This document shows, in pieces, positions 24,933-33,431 of a stretch of 33,431 bases of DNA. The position numbers were made by a program, and so were the translations under genes. Numbering within the stretch: the first letter of the stretch is position 1; every line of letters begins with the position of its first letter. This stretch comes from Dehalococcoidia bacterium. Lineage in GTDB: Bacteria; Chloroflexota; Dehalococcoidia; SM23-28-2; HRBIN24. Under the pieces are notes generated by a model, which made no database searches, was not told where the DNA came from, and worked only from the letters and a program-made list of their open reading frames with translations. The stretch lies in assembly GCA_025062275.1 (NCBI GenBank), contig JANXAP010000022.1, positions 1-33,431 of the forward strand. The letters are read 5' to 3'.

Positions 24933-26245
24933 CGAGCTTGGCCGTCCGCGGTGGTCGCGTCCTCGACCCGTCTCGGGGCGTCGACCTGGTGGGCGACGTG
25001 CTCATCGTGGACGGCCGCATCGCGGCCGTAGGCCCTGACGCGGGCCGAGACGCTGGCGAGGCTGTGGATGCCAGCGGCCTGCTGGTGCTGCCGGGCCTGG
25101 TAGACGTCCACTGCCACCTGCGGGAGCCAGGGCTGGAGCACAAGGAGACCATCGAGTCCGGCACCCTGGCCGCTGCCCGCGGCGGCTTTACCACCGTCTG
25201 CTGCATGCCCAACACCGAGCCGCCGCTGGACACCCCTGCCATGGTGCGCTGGGTGCGCCAGCGGGCGGAGCAGGTCGCACATGTGCGTGTGCTGCCCATC
25301 GCCTGCACCACACGGGAGCGTAAGGGCCGCGAGCTGGCCGACCTGGCCGAGCTGGCCGAGGCAGGTGCTGTGGCCTTCAGCGACGACGGCGACCCGGTGG
25401 CCGACCCAGCCCTTCTGCGTCGCGCCCTGGAGTACGCCTCCGTCCTGGGCCTACCCCTCATCGAGCACTGTGAGGACAAGCTTCTCAGCGCTGGCGGCGT
25501 CATGCACGAGGGATGGGTGGCGACGCGCCTGGGCCTCCGGGGCATCCCCGCTGCGGCCGAGGAGTCAGCGGTGGCCCGTGCCCTGGCGCTGGCTGCCGAG
25601 ACGGGCGGACGCCTGCACGTGGCCCACGTCAGCACTGCTGGCGCCGTGGCACTGGTCGAGGCTTATCGCGCCCGTGGCGCGCCCGTCACCGTCGAGGTCA
25701 CACCGCACCACCTGTGTCTGACCCATGAGGCCGTCATGGGCTCGGGCGAGTCGCCCGGCGGCCTAGCGTATGACACCAATGCCAAGGTGAACCCTCCCCT
25801 GCGCACTCGGGCCGACGTCGCGGCGTGCCGGGACGGTCTGTCCCGGGGTGTCATCGACTGCATAGCTACCGACCATGCTCCCCATGCCGTGGAAGACAAG
25901 CTGTGCGAGTTCGACCTGGCGGCTTTCGGCATCTCGGGCCTGGAGACAGCCCTGGCCCTGTGCCTGTCCCTGGTGCATGAGGGGCGCTTGCATCTGATGC
26001 GACTGGCGGAGGCCATGACCATCGGCCCCGTGCGAGCGCTGGGACTGGACCGGCACGTGCCTGGCCTGGGCACCCTGGCGGTGGGCGCGCCGGGAGACGT
26101 GACCGTAGTCGATCTTCAGCAGGAGTGGACGGTGGAGCCGGAGCGCTTCGCCAGCAAGGGCAAGAACACCCCCCTGGCGGGCCGCAGGCTTCGGGGAAGG
26201 GTCGTATGCACCATTTACGGAGGCAGGAAGGTATGGCAGGAATGA
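24929..26245 (+). CDS. pyrC: Dihydroorotase (class I)
   Basis: The 438-residue amidohydrolase closes carbamoyl-aspartate to dihydroorotate. Metal-site motifs are HCHL at 61-64, GFTTVCCMPNTEPP at about 86-99, HCED, HVST, PHH and TDHAPH, in class I order. The ATG at 24929 lies in the ATGA overlap with pyrB; the longer frame upstream is a shadow of pyrB. The C-terminal segment LAGRRLRGRVVCTIYGG is typical. It overlaps carA by 13 bases if carA starts at 26233. Confidence 0.95.
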
Positions 26246-27336
26246 GCGAGCGGGGATTTCTGGTGCTGGAGGACGGGAGCGTCTTCCCCGGCCGACCCTT
26301 CGGCGCTGCTGCCCCGGCCTACGGCGAGGTTGTCTTCTCCACCGCCATGACCGGCTACCAGGAGATGCTCACCGACCCGTCCTATGCAGGCCAGATATTG
26401 GTCCTGACCTACCCCCTGGTGGGCAATTACGGCATCAATCGCGAGGATGTCGAGTCGTCGCGCATCCAGGTGCGGGCGCTGGTGGTGCGGGAGGCCTGTC
26501 CCCTGCCCTCCCACTGGGCATCGGAGATGACCCTGCACGAGTACCTGGCCTCCCAGGGGGTGCCCGGACTGGAGGGGGTGGACACCCGCGCCCTGACACG
26601 GCGACTGCGCTCACGAGGCGTCATGATGGGCGCCATCGCCATCGGCGAGTCGCCCGAGGAGGCCCTGGCCCGTCTGCGCTCCCTGCCCCGCTACGGCACC
26701 ACCGACCTGGTGCGGGAGGTAACGACAGAGGAGCCTTACCTCTGGCCGGAGCCGCCTTCGCCCCGTTTTCATGTGGTGGTGGTGGATGCGGGCGTGAAGT
26801 TCAACATCATGCGCCTGCTGCGCCAGCGGGGCTGCCGGGTGACGGTGGTGCCGGCCACCACCCCCGGCGAAGACCTGCTGGCCCTGGGGCCTGACGGGCT
26901 GGTGTTGTCGCCCGGTCCTGGCGACCCGGCGTTGCTGGACTACCTGGTGCGCACTGTGCGACCGCTGGTGGGGAGGGTGCCCGTGCTGGGCATCTGTCTG
27001 GGGCATCAGGTCATCGCCCGTGCCTTCGGGGCGCGGACGTTCAAGTTGAAGTTCGGCCACCGGGGCGCTAACCACCCGGTGAAGGACCTGGCCACGGGAC
27101 GGGTGTTCATCACCGCTCAGAACCACGGCTATGCGGTGGACCCCGACGGCCTGCGCGACGGCATTCAGGTCTCCCAGGTCCACCTGAACGATGGCACGGT
27201 GGAGGGGCTGCGGCACCCGGAGCTGCCGTTGCTGACCATTCAGTACCACTCCGAGGCCTCGCCGGGGCCTATGGACAACGTATACATCTTCGACCGCTTT
27301 CTGGAGATGGTGCAGGCACACAAGGAGGCGCGATGA
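26233..27336 (+). CDS. carA: Carbamoyl-phosphate synthase small (glutaminase) subunit
   Basis: The 367-residue subunit hydrolyses glutamine and feeds ammonia to CarB. The N-terminal CPSase domain has EVVFSTAMTGYQEMLTDPSY, and the C-terminal class I glutaminase has nucleophile C255 in GICLGHQV and the His of IQYHSEASPGP. I chose the ATG at 26233 because GGAGG lies nine bases upstream. The ATG at 26242 would overlap the pyrC stop as ATGA and is a fair alternative, shortening the protein by three residues. The stop overlaps the next gene as ATGA. Confidence 0.95.
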   Translation: MAGMSERGFLVLEDGSVFPGRPFGAAAPAYGEVVFSTAMTGYQEMLTDPSYAGQILVLTYPLVGNYGINREDVESSRIQVRALVVREACPLPSHWASEMTLHEYLASQGVPGLEGVDTRALTRRLRSRGVMMGAIAIGESPEEALARLRSLPRYGTTDLVREVTTEEPYLWPEPPSPRFHVVVVDAGVKFNIMRLLRQRGCRVTVVPATTPGEDLLALGPDGLVLSPGPGDPALLDYLVRTVRPLVGRVPVLGICLGHQVIARAFGARTFKLKFGHRGANHPVKDLATGRVFITAQNHGYAVDPDGLRDGIQVSQVHLNDGTVEGLRHPELPLLTIQYHSEASPGPMDNVYIFDRFLEMVQAHKEAR

Positions 27337-27788
27337 GCATTCAGTTCCGACGGGCCGACCGGCGGCATGCCGCAGCCATCGCTCAGGTAGGGCAGGAGAT
27401 CATCGCCGAGCTGGGCGCCCAGGCGGCCGCCCTCCTCCAGCCCATGACGGCCGAGGCGGTGGCGCGGCGCCTGGCAGGGTACCGCGGGCGAGGAGCCATG
27501 TTTCTCGCACGCGACGGCCGCCGCCCGGTGGCCTTCGCTGCGCTGGAGCCCGACGCCAACGACCCCGATACGTCGGTGTTGGGGGTGTGGGTGCTGAAAG
27601 GGTACCGGCGGCGGGGCATCGGCCGCGAGCTGGCGCTCATGGCGCTGGAGTTCGCCCGAAGAAAGGGCTACCGGCGGCTGCGGGGCACCATACCTGAGGG
27701 AAACGAGGCGGCCCTGAGCTTTTTTGGCGAGCTGGGGTCCCTCGCTCAGGTCGTCGGAGGGGGCATGCAATACGAACTGCCGCTGTGA
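27333..27788 (+). CDS. GNAT-family N-acetyltransferase inside the pyr operon
   Basis: The 151-residue protein has the GNAT acetyl-CoA loop [19 protein letters not shown] at about 88-106, preceded by the strand SVLGVWV and followed by [21 protein letters not shown] and a C-terminal strand. It starts in an ATGA overlap with carA and ends 34 bases before carB, so it is a true operon member. The acceptor is unknown: GNATs modify small amines, amino acids or proteins. A role in pyrimidine metabolism is suggested only by position. Confidence 0.83.
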   Translation: MSIQFRRADRRHAAAIAQVGQEIIAELGAQAAALLQPMTAEAVARRLAGYRGRGAMFLARDGRRPVAFAALEPDANDPDTSVLGVWVLKGYRRRGIGRELALMALEFARRKGYRRLRGTIPEGNEAALSFFGELGSLAQVVGGGMQYELPL

Positions 27789-27822
27789 TACCTGTCGAGC
27801 GCAATGTCGGGGGCATCGAAGG

Positions 27823-30800
27823 ATGGGTAGTCTGAGGAAGGTTCTCATAATCGGCTCTGGACCTATCGTCATCGGGCAGGCAGCGGAGTTCGACTACTCG
27901 GGCTCCCAGGCCTGCCGTTCGTTGCGCGAGGAGGGCATCCATACCGTCCTGGTCAACCCCAACCCCGCCACCATCATGACCGACGAGGACATAGCCGATA
28001 CCGTCTACATCGAACCGCTGACGGTAGAGGTCCTGGCCCGCATCATCGAGCGTGAGCGCCCCGATGGCCTGCTGGGCACCCTCGGGGGACAGACGGGCCT
28101 CAATCTCACCGTGGCCCTGGCCGATGCCGGCATCCTGGACCACTACGGCGTCCGCGTCCTCGGCACCACCATCGAGTCCATCCGCAAGGCCGAGGACCGG
28201 GAGCTGTTCAAGCGCCTGCTGGACGAGATCGGCGAGCCGAGGCCCGAGAGCGAGACCGTCACCAGCCTGGAGGAAGCCCGCCGCGTGGCCGGAGAGCTGG
28301 GCTTCCCGGTGGTGGTTCGCCCCGCCTACACCCTGGGCGGCACCGGCGGCGGCATCGCCCGCGACATGGAGGAGCTGGAACACATCGTCTCCATCGGACT
28401 GAAGGCCTCGCCCATCGGCCAGGTCCTCCTGGAACGCTGCCTCCTGGGATGGAAGGAGCTGGAATACGAGGTGATGCGCGACGGTGCCGACAACTGCATA
28501 ACCGTCTGCAACATGGAGAACCTGGACCCCATGGGCGTCCACACCGGCGACAGCATCGTGGTGGCCCCCAGCCAGACGCTGACCGACAAGGAATATCACA
28601 TGCTGCGCTCGGCCGCCCTGAAGATCATTCGTGCCCTGGGCATCGAGGGCGGCTGCAACATCCAGTTCGCCCTGGCGCCGAGGCGGGAGATCGCACCCTG
28701 GGCCCTCTCGCCCGATGGCCGCCCGCCCTATTACGTCATCGAGGTCAACCCTCGCGTCTCCCGCAGTTCGGCGCTGGCCTCCAAGGCCACTGGCTATCCC
28801 ATCGCCCGGGTGGCGGCCAAGATAGCGGTGGGCAAGCGACTGGACGAGATCGCCAACCGGGTGACGGGCAAGACCACCGCCGCCTTCGAGCCGGCCCTGG
28901 ACTATGTGGTGGTGAAGATACCCCGCTGGCCCTTCGACAAGTTCCCGCTGGGGGAGCGGCGCATCGGCACCCAGATGAAGGCCACAGGCGAGGTGATGGC
29001 CATCGCGCGCACCTTCGAAGAGGCGTTGCAGAAGGCGGTTCGCTCCCTGGAGTTCGGCGGGCGCACGCTGCTGTGGGAGGACCCCTCCTGGAGCGAGGAG
29101 CAGGTGCGCCAGCTCATCGCCGAGCCCAACGACCAGCGGTTGTGGGCCATTATGGCTGCCCTGCGTCGGGGCATGGAGCCGATGCAGATATCCCTCCTGT
29201 CGGGGATCGACCCCTGGTTCGTAGAGAAGCTGGCCGGCCTCGTGTCCCTGGAGCGGCGTCTGCTGTCGGAGCCGCTGACCCCGGAGCTGCTGCGGCTGGC
29301 CAAGCGCAAGGGCTTCCCCGACCGCGACATCGCCACCCTGGCCGATATGCTGCCGGAGCAGGTACGGGAGCTACGGCAACGCTGGGGCATCCGTCCCGTG
29401 TACAAGATGGTCGACACCTGCGCTGCCGAGTTCGAGGCCGAGACCCCCTACTTCTACAGCACGTACGAGGACGACGCCGAGGCCGAGAACGAGGCGCCAC
29501 CTCTGGAAGGCCCCAAGGCCCTGGTGGTCGGCTCCGGACCCATACGCATCGGCCAGGGCATCGAGTTCGACTACGGCTCGGTGCATGCCGTCTGGGCGCT
29601 GGAGGAGTCAGGCCATCGGGCCATCATCGCCAACTGCAACCCGGAGACGGTATCCACCGACTTCGATACCAGCGACCGCCTCTATTTCGAGCCCCTGGAC
29701 GAGGAGGGGGTGCGGGATATCCTGGACAACGAGGATTCCGACGGCGGCCCGCCGCCCAGCATCGTCCAGTTCGGCGGCCAGACGGCCATCAATCTCGCAG
29801 TGCCTCTGGCGCGTGCCAACCTGCCCATCCTGGGCTCCAGCGCCGAGGCTATCGATATCGCCGAGGATCGCGGCCGCTTCGAATCCCTCCTGGAGGAGCT
29901 GGGCATACCCCGCCCGCCAGGCGCCGCCGTCGAGAGCCTGGAGGAAGCCCTGGAGGCGGCCGCCCGCATCGGCTATCCGGTCCTGGTCCGTCCCAGCTAC
30001 GTGTTGGGCGGCCGTGCCATGGAGATCGTCCAGGGCCCGCGGGAGCTGATACGTTATGTCGAGGAAGCTGCCCAGGTGGGCCAGGGGCGAGCCATCCTCA
30101 TCGACAAATACCTAGAGGGCATCGAGGCCGAAGTGGATGCGATCTGCGATGGCCACGACGTCCTCATTCCAGGCATCATGCAGCACATCGAACGGGCCGG
30201 CGTCCACTCCGGCGACTCCATGGCCGTCTATCCCGCCATAGGCCTCACCAACGAGGAGGTAGAGGCCATCGTCGACTACACGCGGCGCATCGCCCTGGCC
30301 CTGGGAGTGCTGGGTCTCATGAACATCCAGTTCGTCATAATGCGGGAGGGCGGCCGCTCCGACGTGTACGTGCTAGAGGTCAACCCCCGCTCCAGCCGCA
30401 CGGTGCCCTTCATATCCAAGGCCACGGGCGTGCCCATGGTCCGCCTGGCAGTGAAGGCCATGCTGGGCAAGCGGCTGCCTGAGCTGGGCTATCCCTACGG
30501 TCTGTGGCCCAAGCAGGGCCTGGTGGCGGTGAAGGCCCCTGTCTTCTCCATGTCCAAGCTGGCGGGGGTGGACACCTACCTGGGGCCGGAGATGAAGTCC
30601 ACCGGCGAGGTGATGGGCATCGACCGCGACTTCCGCTCCGCCCTGGCCAAGGCGTTGCAGGCCGCCGACCTGGCCCTGCGCCCCGGCATGTCCGTGCTCC
30701 TGTCCCTCTCCGACCGCACCAAGCCCGAGGCTATCCCTATCGTGCGGAAGTTGGCCCAGGCCGGTTGCCGACTCTACGCCACCGAGGGCACGGCGGCCCT

Positions 30801-31098
30801 CATCCGTGCCCTGGGGCTGGAGGTGGCCGAAGTGACCAAGCGGCTGGACCAGGGACATCCCAGCGTCATCGACGTCATCGACCAGGGGCTGGTGGACGTG
30901 GTCATCAACACCCCCGAAGGCTCCCAGACGGCCACCCTGCGTGACGGCTTTTATATCCGTCGCGCCGCCGTCGAGAAGCGGGTGGCGTGCTTCACCTCCC
31001 TGGACACGGCCCGGGCGGCGGTGGAGGCGATGCTGGTGGAGCCGGGCCAGTACTCGGTCCTGCCCCTCCCCGAATACCGCAATGGCGCTCGCCCATGA
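27823..31098 (+). CDS. carB: Carbamoyl-phosphate synthase large subunit
   Basis: The 1091-residue synthase subunit has two homologous ATP-grasp halves, each starting with its own nucleotide motif: [17 protein letters not shown] near residue 11 and [17 protein letters not shown] near residue 568. Between them is the oligomerisation region. The C-terminal 140 residues or so form the MGS-like allosteric domain that binds UMP or other effectors. The ATG at 27823 starts the family sequence and GAAGG lies just ahead; the frame extends upstream through the end of the GNAT gene and is rejected there. Length is slightly above the usual 1070. The stop overlaps pyrK in an ATGA. Confidence 0.96.
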   Translation: MGSLRKVLIIGSGPIVIGQAAEFDYSGSQACRSLREEGIHTVLVNPNPATIMTDEDIADTVYIEPLTVEVLARIIERERPDGLLGTLGGQTGLNLTVALADAGILDHYGVRVLGTTIESIRKAEDRELFKRLLDEIGEPRPESETVTSLEEARRVAGELGFPVVVRPAYTLGGTGGGIARDMEELEHIVSIGLKASPIGQVLLERCLLGWKELEYEVMRDGADNCITVCNMENLDPMGVHTGDSIVVAPSQTLTDKEYHMLRSAALKIIRALGIEGGCNIQFALAPRREIAPWALSPDGRPPYYVIEVNPRVSRSSALASKATGYPIARVAAKIAVGKRLDEIANRVTGKTTAAFEPALDYVVVKIPRWPFDKFPLGERRIGTQMKATGEVMAIARTFEEALQKAVRSLEFGGRTLLWEDPSWSEEQVRQLIAEPNDQRLWAIMAALRRGMEPMQISLLSGIDPWFVEKLAGLVSLERRLLSEPLTPELLRLAKRKGFPDRDIATLADMLPEQVRELRQRWGIRPVYKMVDTCAAEFEAETPYFYSTYEDDAEAENEAPPLEGPKALVVGSGPIRIGQGIEFDYGSVHAVWALEESGHRAIIANCNPETVSTDFDTSDRLYFEPLDEEGVRDILDNEDSDGGPPPSIVQFGGQTAINLAVPLARANLPILGSSAEAIDIAEDRGRFESLLEELGIPRPPGAAVESLEEALEAAARIGYPVLVRPSYVLGGRAMEIVQGPRELIRYVEEAAQVGQGRAILIDKYLEGIEAEVDAICDGHDVLIPGIMQHIERAGVHSGDSMAVYPAIGLTNEEVEAIVDYTRRIALALGVLGLMNIQFVIMREGGRSDVYVLEVNPRSSRTVPFISKATGVPMVRLAVKAMLGKRLPELGYPYGLWPKQGLVAVKAPVFSMSKLAGVDTYLGPEMKSTGEVMGIDRDFRSALAKALQAADLALRPGMSVLLSLSDRTKPEAIPIVRKLAQAGCRLYATEGTAALIRALGLEVAEVTKRLDQGHPSVIDVIDQGLVDVVINTPEGSQTATLRDGFYIRRAAVEKRVACFTSLDTARAAVEAMLVEPGQYSVLPLPEYRNGARP

Positions 31099-31883
31099 CC
31101 GGCGAACGGCTGAAGCTGGAGCGGGCCGTGGTCCTTTCCCAGGACCGGGTCTGTGAGGACACCTTTCTCATGTGGCTCTCCTGCCCGTCCCTGACGCGGG
31201 GGGCCGCCCCCGGACGCTTCCTCATGCTGCGCTGCGGCGACGGCCTCGACCCCCTTCTGCCCCGTCCCATGAGCTACCATCGCTTTCGCCAACGAGACGG
31301 CCAGCGCCAGTTCGCCATCCTCTACGACGTGCGGGGCCGCGGCACCCTCTGGCTCTCGCAACGGCGGCCGGGGGACGAAATCGTGGCCTTCGGGCCGCTG
31401 GGAAAGGGGCTTCAGGTGCGGCCCGATGCCCGTCACCTGTTGCTGGTGGCGGGCGGCCTGGGCATCGCCGGACTGGTGGCCCTCGCCGAGGAGGCGGTAG
31501 CCCAGGGTCGGTCGGTGACCCTGCTGGCCGGCGCCCGCACCGCCGCCCGCCTGCTGCCGCCTTCCTTACTTCCGCCCGAGGTAGAGGTCGTCCACGCCAC
31601 CGACGACGGCTCTCGTGGCCACCACGGGCCTGTCACCGACCTGGTACCCGAATACCTGGACTGGGCCGACCAGGTCTTCGCCTGCGGCCCGGCGGCCATG
31701 TTCGCCGCCCTGGCCGAGGTGGTCCGCAGCCGCGCCTCCCGTCGCCCCGTGCAGGTGCTGATGGAGGAGCGCATGGGCTGCGGGACCGGTATCTGCTACG
31801 GCTGCGCCGTCTTCCCCCGTCGGGGCGGCGTGCGACTGGTATGCAAGGACGGCCCACGGTTCGACCTGCGCGAGCTGTTCTGA
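31095..31883 (+). CDS. pyrK: Dihydroorotate dehydrogenase electron transfer subunit
   Basis: The 262-residue flavoprotein subunit of class 1B dihydroorotate dehydrogenase has the FAD motif RPMSYHR near 57-63, a NAD-binding GGLGIAG near 120-126, and the C-terminal [2Fe-2S] cysteines C229, C234, C237 and C250. It passes electrons from PyrD's FMN to NAD. The ATG lies in an ATGA overlap with carB. pyrD would be expected next, but the unit ends here with a hairpin. The catalytic subunit must be encoded elsewhere, or PyrK serves another oxidoreductase. Confidence 0.92.
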   Translation: MTGERLKLERAVVLSQDRVCEDTFLMWLSCPSLTRGAAPGRFLMLRCGDGLDPLLPRPMSYHRFRQRDGQRQFAILYDVRGRGTLWLSQRRPGDEIVAFGPLGKGLQVRPDARHLLLVAGGLGIAGLVALAEEAVAQGRSVTLLAGARTAARLLPPSLLPPEVEVVHATDDGSRGHHGPVTDLVPEYLDWADQVFACGPAAMFAALAEVVRSRASRRPVQVLMEERMGCGTGICYGCAVFPRRGGVRLVCKDGPRFDLRELF

Positions 31884-31885
31884 GG

Positions 31886-31902
31886 GGGGGCCTGCAGCCC
31901 CC
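31886..31902 (+). terminator. GC stem-loop after pyrK
   Basis: GGGGG (31886-31890) pairs with CCCCC (31898-31902) around CCTGCAG, starting two bases after the pyrK stop. No T-run follows, so it may be a Rho-linked or RNA-stabilising hairpin and not a strong intrinsic terminator. Confidence 0.4.
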
Positions 31903-31918
31903 TAGGTAGCGGCGAAAC

Positions 31919-31946
31919 TTTGGGGCCGCATAACCGTTGATAGAAT
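31919..31946 (+). promoter_or_regulatory. Putative promoter of the lipoprotein gene
   Basis: TAGAAT at 31941-31946 is a good -10, with a weak TTTGGG at 31919-31924, 16 bases away. The transcript would start near 31953, giving a leader of about 58 bases before the ATG at 32011. Confidence 0.42.
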
Positions 31947-32010
31947 CGGGGGTAGGGCGCCGGAGGACTGTGTGCCCACGGCAGGGCGTGTGATCGCAGG
32001 GAGGAACGAG

Positions 32011-33431
32011 ATGAGAGGCGCCCACCACCCCGGTACCGCCGGCCGCCCCTCGGTCGCTGTCGTTTCTCTGACCGCCCTAGTTCTGGCGACCTCCCTCCTG
32101 CTGGCTGGCTGCGGCGACCGCGAGACGACGCCGACTCCACGCCCGACCTCCACACCAGCCTCCACACCGGCCGCCGCTACCGGGACGCCTGTCCACACAA
32201 TGCACCTTGTGGTGGAGCCATATCGCGGCGACTTTGGCCCTCTCCCCGAGCTGGGCGGAGCGGTGGTGGACGTGGCCACGGGGGCGACCAGCGGCCGTTA
32301 CTGCTTCGATCCCCGAAGGGCCCGGTGGTGGCCCGACGGCTCGGGCTTCGGCTTTCTCTGCTTCGTGTCCAATTCGGAGATGGTGGTGGGGCAGGCGAGG
32401 CTGCAGGGCGAACGGGTGGAGGTGGAGCAGGCCTACCTCCTGCGCGGGGTCCAGGCCCGGCCGGGAGGCATGTCCTGGTTCATATATCCCCAGGACTGGG
32501 CGCCCGACGGCAGGAGGCTCCTGGTGAGCGCCCACAGCCCGCCTGTGCCGCCGGACACCGCCACGCCGGCTCCAGCCGCCGGGGAGACTGAGGGCGAACT
32601 GTACGTCTTCGATGCGCGGTCGGGCGCAGTGCAGCTCGTGTTCTCAGCCCCGGGCCGCGTGCGCGGCGAATGGTCCCCGCGCGGTGACCGCATCGCCGTG
32701 GCCCGCCTGCTGGGGTTCGACGCCAGGCTCCGCGCGCAGGGTGCCGAGGTGGTCATCATACGCGCCGACGGTAGCGAGCCGGTGGTCGTCAGGGGGCCGG
32801 AGGGCGAGGACCTCTACTTCGACCTGGCATGCCATGCCCCGCTGTGGATGCGCTGCTGGTCGCCGGACGGGTCCATGCTGATCGTGAAGGGCGCCAGGAC
32901 CGCCCTGACCCTGGGCGCCCTGTATGTGGTGCGGGCCGACGGCACCGGCCTGCGGCAGGTAAGCCAGGACGGCATGGCCTTCGCTGGCTGGTCGCCCGAC
33001 GGCCGGGCCGTGCTGGTGACCGCCCCCACCGGCGATATCTACGACTGGGATATCCTCCTGCTGTCGCCGGACGGGGGAGCGCCCAGGCGGGTCGGGCGGG
33101 GGTTGGCGCCCGCCTGGTCGCCCGACGGACGGAGCGTGGCCTACGACAGCGGCCCCTGCATAGAGCGCTCGGTGGCCCGCTTCGACGTGGCCACCGGTCG
33201 GAGCACGCTGCTCAGCGGGCCCCTCGGAGCGCTCATTCAACTGGCCTGGTCGCCCAGGGGCGACGTCATCGCCGTTTCCGTCATCGCTCGGCCGGAGACG
33301 TCCGCGGTCTACCTGGTGCAGGCCGACGGGTCGGGGGTGAGGAAGCTGCCCGTCGGCCCGTCATGGCTGCTCTGGTCGCCCCGCGGCACCCACCTGCTGG
33401 TGGCCCCTTACGTGGGCGACCACTGCGTGTA
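32011..33431 (+). CDS. Lipoprotein with TolB/PD40-like beta-propeller, 3' end cut by window edge
   Basis: The frame is open from an ATG at 32011, with GGGAGG six bases upstream, to the right edge (473 codons). The N-terminus has a lipoprotein signal: a basic start, a hydrophobic stretch (about 15-31) and the lipobox LAGC with C34. It is followed by a Thr/Pro-rich linker (about 39-60). The rest has repeated blades ending in WSPDG or a variant (WAPDG, WSPRG), as in TolB/WD40-like PD40 propellers. A second TP-rich insert lies near residues 180-195. It should be an extracytoplasmic, membrane-anchored protein of unknown ligand. Its last visible bases, TA, leave the end undecided. Confidence 0.82.
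   Translation, partial: MRGAHHPGTAGRPSVAVVSLTALVLATSLLLAGCGDRETTPTPRPTSTPASTPAAATGTPVHTMHLVVEPYRGDFGPLPELGGAVVDVATGATSGRYCFDPRRARWWPDGSGFGFLCFVSNSEMVVGQARLQGERVEVEQAYLLRGVQARPGGMSWFIYPQDWAPDGRRLLVSAHSPPVPPDTATPAPAAGETEGELYVFDARSGAVQLVFSAPGRVRGEWSPRGDRIAVARLLGFDARLRAQGAEVVIIRADGSEPVVVRGPEGEDLYFDLACHAPLWMRCWSPDGSMLIVKGARTALTLGALYVVRADGTGLRQVSQDGMAFAGWSPDGRAVLVTAPTGDIYDWDILLLSPDGGAPRRVGRGLAPAWSPDGRSVAYDSGPCIERSVARFDVATGRSTLLSGPLGALIQLAWSPRGDVIAVSVIARPETSAVYLVQADGSGVRKLPVGPSWLLWSPRGTHLLVAPYVGDHCV

Noticed and set aside
32011-33431. Repeated DNA from the WSPDG blades of the lipoprotein
   Set aside because: The repeats are at protein level only (beta-propeller blades); the DNA copies differ and are not a nucleotide repeat array.

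Overview
The window is about 66% G+C and very densely coded. It looks like a bacterial chromosome segment, most plausibly from Chloroflexota (Dehalococcoidia or relatives). That placement rests on the style of the proteins (PurQ, the DUF1015/serA/aminotransferase cluster, an AOR operon, KstD-like flavoproteins) and on gene order. It is inference, not a database result. No rRNA, tRNA, CRISPR array, insertion sequence or prophage gene was seen, and no gene-free stretch exceeds 300 bases.

Layout. (1) 1-3125, minus strand: a family III CoA-transferase, selA, and a class III extradiol dioxygenase-like (LigB/MEMO fold) gene cut by the left edge. (2) 3227-10018, minus strand: a six-gene flavoprotein operon read as nitronate monooxygenase-like, etfB, etfA, two tandem KstD-like FAD dehydrogenases and a CoxG-like SRPBCC protein. 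Its promoter at 10053-10081 is clear. (3) 10181-10873, minus strand: purQ, with a small membrane-protein ORF divergent to it. (4) 11267-15885, plus strand: a sugar-isomerase-like TIM barrel, a retropepsin-like protease, proS, a 69-residue unknown and a DUF1015 protein. (5) 15882-18567, minus strand: a class V aminotransferase coupled to serA, convergent with DUF1015 (serine branch). (6) 18782-22633, plus strand: a tungsten aldehyde oxidoreductase operon of a four-cluster ferredoxin, the AOR catalytic subunit, an NAD(P)H/FAD oxidoreductase and a MoaD/ThiS-like protein. (7) 22819-23130, minus strand: a Rieske ferredoxin. (8) 23396-31883, plus strand: the pyrimidine operon pyrR-pyrB-pyrC-carA-GNAT-carB-pyrK. 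It is preceded by a textbook PyrR-binding RNA hairpin and an intrinsic terminator. (9) 32011 to the right edge: a lipoprotein with a TolB/PD40-like beta-propeller, truncated.

How it fits together. The flavoprotein operon looks like a module in which two ring dehydrogenases pass electrons to a dedicated ETF. With the CoA-transferase and the dioxygenase-like gene nearby, it suggests breakdown of a cyclic or steroid-like compound. The AOR operon has the AorA/AorB/AorC composition known from Aromatoleum aromaticum, which links aldehyde or acid redox chemistry to NAD(H). The pyr operon is a complete front half of UMP synthesis under attenuation control, with an acetyltransferase inserted between the carbamoyl-phosphate synthase genes.

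Promoters are readable throughout. Several intergenic regions carry TANNNT -10 elements, often with an upstream TG, followed by leaders of roughly 20-30 bases. Three have clear TTGACA/TTGACC -35 boxes at 17-18 base spacing.
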